DNA of 45,304 bases. It comes from Melioribacteraceae bacterium. Lineage in GTDB: Bacteria > Bacteroidota > Ignavibacteria > Ignavibacteriales > Melioribacteraceae. The notes beneath the pieces are model-generated. The model had not been told where the DNA came from, did no database searches, and saw nothing but the letters and a program-made list of their open reading frames with translations. The DNA lies in NCBI GenBank assembly GCA_028280855.1, contig JANQLA010000215.1, positions 1 through 45,304 of the forward strand. Direction: 5' to 3'. The position numbers and the translations under genes are program-made. Each line of letters starts with the position of its first letter. The first letter of the stretch is position 1. This document shows positions 28,086 through 36,966 of the stretch, piece by piece.

Positions 28086-30515
28086 TTATTCATATTTAAG
28101 TGACTCCACTGGATTTGCCGTTGCAGCCTTCACTGTTTGAAAACTTACTATTGCTAACGCAATTAATAATGCCGTTATGCCTGCTAAAACAAACACCCAA
28201 AAGCTTATTTCAATTCTATATGCAAAATCTTGAAGCCATTTATTCATAGAATAATAAGCAACAGGCCAAGCGATGATATTTGAAATCACAATCCATTTTA
28301 CGGATTCTTTTGAGAGCATTAGAAGTATTGACTTAACAGAAGCGCCCAGCACTTTTCTTACACCAATTTCTTTTGTTTTCTGTTCTGCAAGGAAGCCGGT
28401 TAATCCAAACAGGCCGAGACATGCGATGATTATTGCAAGGGCCGAAAATGAAAATACTATTTTGCCGACACGCTGCTCAACAAGGTAAACTTCATTAAAG
28501 GATTCGTCCATAAAACTATACTTGAAAGGCATTCCTGCAGTCATACTTTTCCAATTAGTTTCAGCTGTTTTTAATATACTTTGAACATCAGCCGTATTAA
28601 TTCTAAAAGAAACGGAAGCCGGATTTTTGCCCAGAACTAAACTTAACGGGCCAATTTCCTGGCGCAAAGATTCGAAGTGAAAATCTTTTATAACTCCAAT
28701 TATAGTATAGCCTGTAATTTGTCCGTCAAATCCGGGCTTGTATATTTTCTTCCCAATAGGGTTATCGTAGCCTCGCTGCATTACCGCTTTCTCATTCAGT
28801 ATTATTGCCGAGGAATCCGTGCCATATTCACGCGAGAAGTTTCTACCTTCAAGCAATTTTATATCCAGCGTATTTAGGTACTCGTAATCTACTGCCCAAT
28901 CTTGCATTACGAGACCTTTTTCTGAAACCCCCAACGCATCTTTTGAGAAAACATTAAATACCCTGTTTGAGGGCACAGGTAAAAAGCCTGAAATAGTTCC
29001 ACTACTTACACCGGGAAGTTTCAGCATTTCTTCCTTAAAGGCGTCACCATTTTTTCTCAGATTGTAGAAATCGTTAATTACTAGCACTTGTTCTTTATTA
29101 TATCCCAAATCTTTATTCTGAATAAAATCTAATTGATTATAAACTATTATCGTTGCTGTTATGAGTACAATTGAGGCGGTAAATTGAAAAACTACAAGTA
29201 TGTTTCTCAAACCGCCGCTCTTTGTTCCAAGCAACAACTTTCCTTTGATAATTTCTATTGGTCTGAAGCGTGACATGTATATCGAAGGATAGCTTGCAGA
29301 GAGGACGCCTATAAATAGAATCAGCAGAATCAGGACTAGCACAAAGCCGCCTGACTCCAAACTACTATTGGTTATTTCTTTACCGGAAAGACTGTTAAAT
29401 AACGGCAATATGTTATAAACAATAAAAACTGCTAAACAAACCGAAAGAAAAGACATAAATGCTGATTCGGACAGGAATTGCACAATTAGATTTTTACGTT
29501 CGGTTCCCAAAACCTTACGTATACCAACTTCCTTTGCACGGTTTGATGATTGGGCTGTGGTAAGATTCATAAAATTTACGCAAGCGATTAAAAGGATGAA
29601 GAAAGCAACGGCCGAAAAAATGTATACGTATTGAATAGTTCCGCTTGGACTTAATTCAAATGATTGTGTAGAATATAAATGTATGTCAGTTAGAGGAATT
29701 AATGAAAACTTGATCCAGTTTCCTGTTTTTTCAAATTCTTCCTTGGTTTTAACATTCAAAATTCCTTTTGCATACGGAAACACATAATTATCAGCATACT
29801 GTTTGAGGTTTTGTTCGAATTCTTTATAGTCCGTACCCTCCTTTAACACAAGGTATGTATGAAAGTTAGAAGATAAATAATTACCCCAAGCATTGTAATG
29901 CAAGTTTAGCATAGGAAATAGAAAATTAAATTTGAAATGCGAATTCCCAGGCATATCTTCTATTACAGCAGTAACCTTGTAATTTTTATTGCCTTTCTCA
30001 CCTGTTTCAATAAATTTCCCGGCGGCATCAGCAGTTCCAAAATATTTTTTTGCGATTGTTTCAGTTATTACTACGGTGTTTGGTTCATTAAGTAAGTTGT
30101 CTGCTTGCCCGGAAATTACAGGGAAGGTAAATACTTTGAAGAATGTTGAATCAACATACGCAACACTATGCTCGTTATTAAATTCGTTATCTTTCTTTAT
30201 CTTTTTATTACTAACAAAGCTGTATATTCTTGTGTATTCTTCAACATAGGGGTAATCTTTTTTTAAGGTTGGACCCATCATATCCGAGCTAAGAGGAGCG
30301 GTGGACTCCGTTGCTCCAAATTTAATGTCTATATTGATTCTATAAATACGTTTTGCGTTTTCATGAAAGCTATCGTAAGTTAATTCGTCGTGGATATAAA
30401 GTAGGATCAACAAACAGCAGGTAATACCGATTGCAAGTCCGCCAATGTTAATATAGGAGTAAATTTTGTGCCGTCGCAAATTTCTAAAGGCAATTTTGAT
30501 GTAATTCCGTAACAT
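28086..30515 (-). CDS. Orphan ABC permease, fused double MacB/FtsX unit (array copy 8)
   Basis: 809 residues, the longest copy; the extra length is in the first periplasmic domain (~residues 240-275, rich in Lys/Glu). The coupling segments are NFMNLTTAQS...GIRKVLGT (~314-338), with Thr replacing the usual final Ala, and EQKTKEIGVRKVLGAS (~711-726). GYTIIGVIKDFHFESLRQE (~602-620) marks the second periplasmic domain. The tail is ANPVESLKYE, mixing the two tail classes. CGGAG precedes the ATG. The spacer to copy 7 contains the permease fossil, so its 3' neighbourhood has been rearranged. The spacer to copy 9 is 156 bp. Confidence 0.9.
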   Translation of the reverse strand: MLRNYIKIAFRNLRRHKIYSYINIGGLAIGITCCLLILLYIHDELTYDSFHENAKRIYRINIDIKFGATESTAPLSSDMMGPTLKKDYPYVEEYTRIYSFVSNKKIKKDNEFNNEHSVAYVDSTFFKVFTFPVISGQADNLLNEPNTVVITETIAKKYFGTADAAGKFIETGEKGNKNYKVTAVIEDMPGNSHFKFNFLFPMLNLHYNAWGNYLSSNFHTYLVLKEGTDYKEFEQNLKQYADNYVFPYAKGILNVKTKEEFEKTGNWIKFSLIPLTDIHLYSTQSFELSPSGTIQYVYIFSAVAFFILLIACVNFMNLTTAQSSNRAKEVGIRKVLGTERKNLIVQFLSESAFMSFLSVCLAVFIVYNILPLFNSLSGKEITNSSLESGGFVLVLILLILFIGVLSASYPSIYMSRFRPIEIIKGKLLLGTKSGGLRNILVVFQFTASIVLITATIIVYNQLDFIQNKDLGYNKEQVLVINDFYNLRKNGDAFKEEMLKLPGVSSGTISGFLPVPSNRVFNVFSKDALGVSEKGLVMQDWAVDYEYLNTLDIKLLEGRNFSREYGTDSSAIILNEKAVMQRGYDNPIGKKIYKPGFDGQITGYTIIGVIKDFHFESLRQEIGPLSLVLGKNPASVSFRINTADVQSILKTAETNWKSMTAGMPFKYSFMDESFNEVYLVEQRVGKIVFSFSALAIIIACLGLFGLTGFLAEQKTKEIGVRKVLGASVKSILLMLSKESVKWIVISNIIAWPVAYYSMNKWLQDFAYRIEISFWVFVLAGITALLIALAIVSFQTVKAATANPVESLKYE

Positions 30516-30540
30516 GGTTACTCCGATTTTTTAAAGGATT

Positions 30541-30671
30541 CTGGACACTCGATCTTGATCCTGGTAAAGAAATCCTGGGAACTCGTTTCCGGTCACTAAT
30601 ATCAAGTATCCAGCATTCAGTTTCCTTTCTACTCTTGATTCTAAAAATCTATAAATCTAAAAGTCTATTAT
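30541..30671. repeat. Spacer repeat, homologous to the spacer after copy 10
   Basis: It starts with GGACACTC-GATCTT-GATCCTGG heptamer-like repeats. It continues with ATCAAGTATC and an A/T-rich stretch (TTCTAAAAATCTATAAATC) that lines up with the spacer at 33131-33186 (TTCTGAAAATTTATAAATC) right into the two coding tails. Homology outside coding sequence implies that a gene plus its 3' spacer was duplicated, or that gene conversion covered both. Confidence 0.6.
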
Positions 30672-33074
30672 CTATTCATGCCTCAAAGAATCTACCGGAT
30701 TTGCTTTGGCAGCTTTTATTGATTGATAGCTTACAGTAACCACGGCTATTAGAAATATGATTGTTCCTGCGGTTACAAATGTTATTAAACCGATACTAGT
30801 TCTGTATGCAAATGATTGCAGCCACAAATTCATAGAATACCACGCAATTGGTACAGCGATAAAATATGCCAGCAATATCAGTAAAATGTTTTCTTTAGTG
30901 ATCGTATTTAAGATAGAGTTAATATTGGCGCCAAGGATTTTTCTGATACCAATTTCTTTTGTGCGTTTCTCAGTAGTGTACGATGTTAATGCAAATAAAC
31001 CAAGACATGAGATAATTATTGCGAGCAGTGTAAACAGGTTAAAAAGTTTCTCAAAATTTTCTTCTGCAACATAAAGTTCGTCCATTGTCTTATCAAAGAA
31101 GAAATATTCGAAGGGATAATTAGGGGCAAGTTTCTCGAACGTACTTTTAATAAAATCAATTGTACTACTAATATGGATAGGTGATATTTTTATTGCAAAG
31201 TAGGAAAATGTTACTGGAAATTGTTGAATAACAACGGGTTCAATATGATTATTTAGTTTAGAAAAGTGATAGTCTTTAACGATTCCTACAATTTCCATTT
31301 CTTTGTTACCTGCATACCATCTTATTTTTTTGCCAATTGGATCATCCCAACCTAGTTTTTCTAGCGCTCTTTCGTTTAATATCACTTCATTGCCGCTTAT
31401 ATTTTTACCTCTAAGGTCTTCCTTCAGTGTTCTTCCCTCCAGCAGCGTTAATCCAAATGTGTTTAAATAATCGCGTTCGGAACTTATAAGAGTAAAAATC
31501 GCATTGGTTGTGCCTGTTTCACCAGGAAAGCTGTATAGATTTGTATTCGCATTCTCCCCCGGTAGATGGGATGTTGCTGTTACTGAGTTAATATTGGGAT
31601 CAGAGGTTAGTTCGGCTTTAACAAGATCGGGTTTGTACTTTAAGCTTCCTGAACTGATTGGCACTATGATTATATGCTCTTTGTCGAAGCCAAGATCTTT
31701 GTTTTTCATATATTCAATTTGCTTCCAGACGACTATCGAGCCTGTAATTAAAACAAATGTAATTGTAAACTGAAATACAGTCAGTAATTGACGTAATGTT
31801 GCCTTTCTGTTTTTCCGAGTATATGTCGATTTATTTTGAATAGCTGCCAATGGTCTTATTCTAGCAAAAAGTGAAGCTGAAAAAAAACCGCCGAAAAATC
31901 CGATTGTGATTATTACACTAAAAATGGTTATTTGATAGAATATGTTCTTCCATAGGCTAATCTCAATTAAACTCCCCGAGATATTCTGAAAATAGGTTTC
32001 AAATAGCTCGACAATCAAAATGCTTACGAGAAGGGCAATTATCACATTTGTTATGGATTCTGCCAGTATTTGTTTTATTACCTGCGATTTAGTGGCGCCA
32101 ATTACTTTTCTTAATCCAACTTCTTTTGATTTACTTTCAAACTGTGCCGTGGATAGGTTAATGAAGTTGATTGATGCGATAAGTAATATAAGAACTGCAA
32201 TTGTGAAGAATATATAAACCTGGTTTATATTCCCATTTGCTTGAATCTCAAATTCCAAATTTGAATAAAGATGGATATCTTTTAGAGGCTGAAGAAACGG
32301 CGATATATCTACACCGGCTTTGTTTAAATCGTTTCTCATGTGTCGTTCTACAAAACCAGGTAGTTTATTCTCGAGCCCAGATATTTCATAGTTCTCTTGA
32401 ATAAGTAAGTAAGTATGAAAACCAAAGTTGATCCACCAATCTTGACTACTACTTTGTCTGGCAGGGCGGGAATCCAGCGGAATAAGAAAGTTAAATCTAA
32501 AATGAGAGTTTGAAGGTAGGTCTTCAAAGATCCCGGTTACTGTTAAATCAACACTATCTTTAAAACTAACGATCTTGCCAATCGGATCTTCATCACCAAA
32601 ATATCTTTCAGCGGAAGACTGTGATAACACAATAGAATTTGGATCAGATAAAACGTTGTCCTGCCCTCCTTGAAGTAAATTAAATGAAAATACCCGGAAC
32701 ACATTTTCATCAACGAAAAAAACACCTTTTTCAAAGTATTTTTCTTGCTGGTACGACATAAATGTTTTATCGATAACGTGCAGAAATCTCACAGCTTCAA
32801 TTACCTCAGGATAATCTTCTACCATTTGTGGCCCCATTGGACCCGATGCAGATGCGAAACTCATTTGTTTTCCTGAAACAGATCCATGGTTTGCAAGCCT
32901 GTAAATATTATCTGCATTAGCATGATACCGATCATAGCTTAGTTCATGATATACCCACATGCTAATTAGTAGAAAAGCGGCAATTCCTATTGCCAAGCCA
33001 AATATGTTTGTGAACGCGTAAAGTTTATTACGTGCAATTTTTCTAAATGCAATTTTGAAGTAGTTTTTTATCAT
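30672..33074 (-). CDS. Orphan ABC permease, fused double MacB/FtsX unit (array copy 9)
   Basis: 800 residues. The first coupling segment is NFINLSTAQFES...GLRKVIGA (~303-327) and the second EKRTKEIGIRKILGA (~702-716). The first periplasmic domain has GDEDPIGKIVSF and LTVTGIFEDLPSNSHFRF (~160-194); the second has GWDDPIGKKIRW and EIVGIVKDYHFSKLNNHIEP (~575-613). The usual GSYPALF motif between TM4 and TM5 is changed to FFSASLF (~397-403), which is rare in this set. The tail is ANPVDSLRHE. AAGGAT lies about 9 nt before the ATG, a weaker ribosome-binding site. The spacer from copy 10 is 112 bp. Confidence 0.9.
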   Translation of the reverse strand: MIKNYFKIAFRKIARNKLYAFTNIFGLAIGIAAFLLISMWVYHELSYDRYHANADNIYRLANHGSVSGKQMSFASASGPMGPQMVEDYPEVIEAVRFLHVIDKTFMSYQQEKYFEKGVFFVDENVFRVFSFNLLQGGQDNVLSDPNSIVLSQSSAERYFGDEDPIGKIVSFKDSVDLTVTGIFEDLPSNSHFRFNFLIPLDSRPARQSSSQDWWINFGFHTYLLIQENYEISGLENKLPGFVERHMRNDLNKAGVDISPFLQPLKDIHLYSNLEFEIQANGNINQVYIFFTIAVLILLIASINFINLSTAQFESKSKEVGLRKVIGATKSQVIKQILAESITNVIIALLVSILIVELFETYFQNISGSLIEISLWKNIFYQITIFSVIITIGFFGGFFSASLFARIRPLAAIQNKSTYTRKNRKATLRQLLTVFQFTITFVLITGSIVVWKQIEYMKNKDLGFDKEHIIIVPISSGSLKYKPDLVKAELTSDPNINSVTATSHLPGENANTNLYSFPGETGTTNAIFTLISSERDYLNTFGLTLLEGRTLKEDLRGKNISGNEVILNERALEKLGWDDPIGKKIRWYAGNKEMEIVGIVKDYHFSKLNNHIEPVVIQQFPVTFSYFAIKISPIHISSTIDFIKSTFEKLAPNYPFEYFFFDKTMDELYVAEENFEKLFNLFTLLAIIISCLGLFALTSYTTEKRTKEIGIRKILGANINSILNTITKENILLILLAYFIAVPIAWYSMNLWLQSFAYRTSIGLITFVTAGTIIFLIAVVTVSYQSIKAAKANPVDSLRHE

Positions 33075-33082
33075 AATCTTTT

Positions 33083-33186
33083 GATCCTTGATTCTCGATC
33101 ATGGTTTCTAGTTGCTGAATGTTGGATAGCATCAAGTATCTTTTTCCTTTTTGTTCTGAAAATTTATAAATCCATTAGTCCATGCT
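33083..33186. repeat. Heptamer repeats and spacer homologous to that after copy 9
   Basis: GATCCTT-GATTCTC-GATCATGG is a run of three GATNCTN-like units. It is followed by ATCAAGTATC and an A/T-rich segment matching the spacer at 30601-30671. Both copies sit immediately 3' of a permease stop codon in the direction of transcription. Confidence 0.55.
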
Positions 33187-35574
33187 CTATTCATACCTCA
33201 AAGAATCTACGGGATTCGATGCAACTGTTTTAACGATGTATACAGACAGGGTACAAAGAATAATTGATACTGCAATTACAACTGTTAACAAGAAATAGTG
33301 CAACTCAATATCTATCTTATACGCAAATTCATTCAGCCATTGCGATATAAAGTAATTGCCTAACATTACTCCTATGAGCGAAGATATTACAATTAACGAA
33401 ACGTATTGTGAAAAGAATAGCTTAAGCATATCCCAAACCGAAGCTCCAAGTATTCTGCGAATGCCTATTTCTTTTATACGCTGCTGTGTACTGAATACGG
33501 TAAATCCGAATAAACCTAAGCAAACTAGGAATATGGAGAGTCCTGCCGAAGTGTTAATTAGCCCTGCAAAATTGTAATCGTTCTTGTATACTTCATCGAA
33601 TTTGTCATCCATAAAATAGTAGTCCACCGGATGATTGGGATAGAATTTATTCCAAACTTCTTTAACCCATTTAACGGTTTCGTAATCACTTTCAGGCACA
33701 TACCGGATTGCCAGTTCGTAAAAATATTTTGGCGAACCAATATCAATTGCTATTGGAGGTACTTCTTCACGTATGGACCCGTATTTAAAGTCTTTTACAA
33801 CCCCAATTACTCGCTTGCTGCCTAGTATATCGCCAACTTGCAGATTTATAGCCTTCATTGCCGATTTATTTAGTACAAAGGCTTCGAGAGAATCGGTACC
33901 GGAATTTTTATTAAACCCTCTTCCCTCTATTATGTTTATTTGCAGAGTTTTGATAAAATCGTAGTCTACACTTATTCCATTTACTGAAACCATTGTCTCC
34001 GGATCATCAGACTTGGGTACCGTCCAAATTGCCGACGAAATTGTAGGGGGAACAAGCATAGCTCCGCTAAGATCATTTATTAACGGAGATTTTTTAAGTT
34101 CCTCTTTGAATGAATCATAATTGCTTTCGACGAAGTCGTCAATTGAGAGGATTAGAATATTTTCAGGATTAAATCCCAAATCAATTTCTTTAAAATATGA
34201 AGTCTGTTCTTTAACTATAATAGTACAAAAAATAAGCATAATAAAAACAACCATCTGGGCAATGAGCAAGGCGGGCGTACTCTTTATTTTTTCTGCACTC
34301 GTATTCTTTTTATATGTTATTGTCTGTAGCGGGGTTAATTTCATCAGCTTTATCGTTGAATACAAACCTGAAACTAATCCGACCATAATTGTCAGAATAA
34401 GAAAGACCATTAGTAACCAATAACCTGAGCTATACCCTTCGGTAAGCTTTACATTCAGAGACCCCGCAACCTGTTTGTTAAATAACTCTATCAATCCGTA
34501 AGTAAGAGGCAATGACAATAGGGAATAAAGAACAGATTCCGTCAGTATATTTGTTGCCACGTTACTCCTTGCTGCGCCAATCACTTTCCTGATACCAACG
34601 TCCTTTGCTTTTATTTTAATGCGTGAAGTATACATCACTATAAAATTTAAGCAGGCAATCAAAAGTATTAGAATTGCGATTCCCGTGAAAAGCTTTATTT
34701 TAGCTTCATCTATATAGCGCCGACCCAAATTTGAGCGCTTTGAATTTAGGTGTACATTGGAGTAAGATTGAAGTCTGTACTCGTAATCAAGTTTTGAGTC
34801 AGGGTCTATATCGATATATTTTAATATTGTTCGTTCTGATTTATTTTCCGTACTGATAGAATTTAATGACACGAATAACTCCAGACGACTAATTCTGAAC
34901 CAACTGTCTAAAGAAAAATCCTGTCGGAATGAATACATTTTTAGTATTAACTTTTCACCGTATTTCATCGGTAGTATGTAATCGGTTCTAAAAGTTGACG
35001 TATGGGGGAAGTCTTCAAACACACCGGCAACTACAAATGTATTTTCATCTATCTTAGGCCGGCTTTTTATATGAAGGTATTGCCCAACCGGGTCTTTCCC
35101 GGCAAAATAATTTTCTGCAATTTTCCTTGAAATAAGAATGCTGTTCGGATCTTCCATGGCTTTCTTAAAGTTACCGCTTACAACGGGTATAGTCAGGATA
35201 TCAAATAATTCTCTATCAATGCAGTAAGCGCTTTTTTCATTAAATACTTCCTCATCGTTAATGTGTGATACATTTACCCTTATTCTGAAAGTCCTTGCAG
35301 CGTTTTCAGCTTCCGGTATCTGTTCTTTAATGTAGTCTGAGAGTGGAGACGGAACTTCGTAAGAATACTTACCTGTAATGTTTGAATATGAGAATACCTT
35401 GTAAATCCTGTCAAGTTTCTCATTGTGTTTATCATAACTGTGCTCATGAATAACAATCATCAACATTATAAAACAAGCAGCCAGTCCTATTGAAAGTCCG
35501 ATGATATGAATCGCGGAGAATAACTTATTAGCCAGTATACTTCTGAACGCAGAAACTATATAGCTTTTTAGCAT
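33187..35574 (-). CDS. Orphan ABC permease of the array, first transcribed and diverged (copy 10)
   Basis: 795 residues, at the promoter-proximal end of the array. The NF(V/M)NLSTA block is changed to NFIVMYTSRI (~310-319), though DVGIRKVIGA (~325-334) remains. The second coupling segment is QQRIKEIGIRRILGAS (~697-712). GSYPALF is replaced by SGLYSTIKL (~402-410). The extracytoplasmic domains keep VVAGVFEDFPHTSTF (~181-195) and VIGVVKDFKYGSIREEVPP (~589-607). The tail is SNPVDSLRYE. No Shine-Dalgarno is visible before the ATG (CGCTAAAGC), unlike every other copy. The 196-bp region to its right should hold the main promoter of the array; I see no clear conserved elements there. Confidence 0.88.
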   Translation of the reverse strand: MLKSYIVSAFRSILANKLFSAIHIIGLSIGLAACFIMLMIVIHEHSYDKHNEKLDRIYKVFSYSNITGKYSYEVPSPLSDYIKEQIPEAENAARTFRIRVNVSHINDEEVFNEKSAYCIDRELFDILTIPVVSGNFKKAMEDPNSILISRKIAENYFAGKDPVGQYLHIKSRPKIDENTFVVAGVFEDFPHTSTFRTDYILPMKYGEKLILKMYSFRQDFSLDSWFRISRLELFVSLNSISTENKSERTILKYIDIDPDSKLDYEYRLQSYSNVHLNSKRSNLGRRYIDEAKIKLFTGIAILILLIACLNFIVMYTSRIKIKAKDVGIRKVIGAARSNVATNILTESVLYSLLSLPLTYGLIELFNKQVAGSLNVKLTEGYSSGYWLLMVFLILTIMVGLVSGLYSTIKLMKLTPLQTITYKKNTSAEKIKSTPALLIAQMVVFIMLIFCTIIVKEQTSYFKEIDLGFNPENILILSIDDFVESNYDSFKEELKKSPLINDLSGAMLVPPTISSAIWTVPKSDDPETMVSVNGISVDYDFIKTLQINIIEGRGFNKNSGTDSLEAFVLNKSAMKAINLQVGDILGSKRVIGVVKDFKYGSIREEVPPIAIDIGSPKYFYELAIRYVPESDYETVKWVKEVWNKFYPNHPVDYYFMDDKFDEVYKNDYNFAGLINTSAGLSIFLVCLGLFGFTVFSTQQRIKEIGIRRILGASVWDMLKLFFSQYVSLIVISSLIGVMLGNYFISQWLNEFAYKIDIELHYFLLTVVIAVSIILCTLSVYIVKTVASNPVDSLRYE

Positions 35575-35770
35575 GCTTTAGCGACCGGTAAATTAAAATA
35601 ATTTCAAAACGGTCAATAACTATTCCATTAATTCCCGGGAAAACTTTTTTACGATTTTTTTTCTCAGGCACTGAATAAAATCGGATTCAATATCTTTAAT
35701 AAAACCCATGTGTCCGAAATTATAACATAATTGTACGGGAACGAACGATTTTAATCCATTCAATTATCAA

Positions 35771-36946
35771 TCACTTATCAAAACTCCGTAATCGGAGAAT
35801 CATTATTGAGGAGAGTAATCCAAAACCAAATGTACCAAGCCATAAAATTTCCGATCCGTAGATTTCATAAACAGTTGTACCAAGCCAGGGGGCTACGGTA
35901 AAACAGAAGCTGAACATCATTTGCAGTAAACCCATGTATTCGCCGCGTTTACCTTGCGGCGCCATTTCAGCAACAAGCGATGAAGCAGAAGGAAAGAAAA
36001 CCATTTCGCCGAAAGTCCAAATAACTATACTGATAATAATCGGAGATATATTTTCAATGTATGCCATCATTCCGAAGCCGATGCCGGTGAGTATAGCTCC
36101 TATGAACAGTAGTTTCCAATCCTCCCAATGTTTCATCCAATTGTTTATGGGGAGTTCGATAAGGATGATCATAACGGTGTTAACCGAAACAAGCACTCCA
36201 AATGTAAAGCGCGAGAAGCCGAGTTCCTCAACAATAAATATCGGCATTGTGCTCATGTGCTGGAAGAACACCATAACAACAGGCGTCATCGCGATCAGGA
36301 AGTAAATATAACGGTAATCTTTGTAAGCCGGTTTTTCAAGCTTTTTAACGGATTCACCAGGTTCTTCATGATGAGCAATTTTATCCCATTTAGTAAAAGT
36401 AAGAAATGCACCGGCGAGTAAAGTTGTTGTTCCGTCAACATAGAAAAGTAAATCAAAATCGATTGATGTAAGAAAACCGCCTAGTACCGGCCCGATACTC
36501 ATTCCGAAATTAATCGCGAGCCTGTACAAGGCGAATGCGGGTTTTCGCATTTCACTATCCACGGAATCGGATACCAACGCCATGCTGGCGGGACGGAAAG
36601 CTTCAGTAACAACTGCAAGGATAACGCTGTAAAAAAGTATTGCATAATAGTTTTGCAGAAACGGGTAAACAAACAGGCACAACCCCGATGCAAAAAGCGA
36701 TAATCGCATAAGTCTCAGCGCGCCGATTTTATCGCTCAGCTTTCCTACGAATGGCGCGGTGATTAACCCGCCTAAACCATATGCAGTAAGTACCAAACCC
36801 GCAGCGGCAGGACTTTCGCCCATTTCCTGTGTTAAGTACAGCGCAAGAAACGGGAGCACCATCATTCCCGCACGGTTTATAACGGATGCGATGGATACAT
36901 TCCAAACGTTGCGCGGTATATCTGTTATACCTTTCCAGGGATTCAT
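35771..36946 (-). CDS. MFS drug-type exporter
   Basis: 391 residues with twelve predicted membrane segments, the usual size for MFS_1 exporters. The loop 2-3 signature GKLSDKIGALRLMRL (~68-82) is motif A of the superfamily, and AINFGMSIGPVLGGFL (~148-163) is motif C-like, typical of antiporters. The N-terminus NVWNVSIASVINRAGMMVLPFLALYL is the first helix of the small-drug or metabolite exporter branch. GGAG lies about 13 nt before the ATG. It starts 20 bp after the stop of the P-loop ATPase gene, so the two form a likely operon. The substrate cannot be predicted. Confidence 0.9.
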   Translation of the reverse strand: MNPWKGITDIPRNVWNVSIASVINRAGMMVLPFLALYLTQEMGESPAAAGLVLTAYGLGGLITAPFVGKLSDKIGALRLMRLSLFASGLCLFVYPFLQNYYAILFYSVILAVVTEAFRPASMALVSDSVDSEMRKPAFALYRLAINFGMSIGPVLGGFLTSIDFDLLFYVDGTTTLLAGAFLTFTKWDKIAHHEEPGESVKKLEKPAYKDYRYIYFLIAMTPVVMVFFQHMSTMPIFIVEELGFSRFTFGVLVSVNTVMIILIELPINNWMKHWEDWKLLFIGAILTGIGFGMMAYIENISPIIISIVIWTFGEMVFFPSASSLVAEMAPQGKRGEYMGLLQMMFSFCFTVAPWLGTTVYEIYGSEILWLGTFGFGLLSSIMILRLRSFDK

Positions 36947-36966
36947 TTTAAAAGTGATCTCCGATC

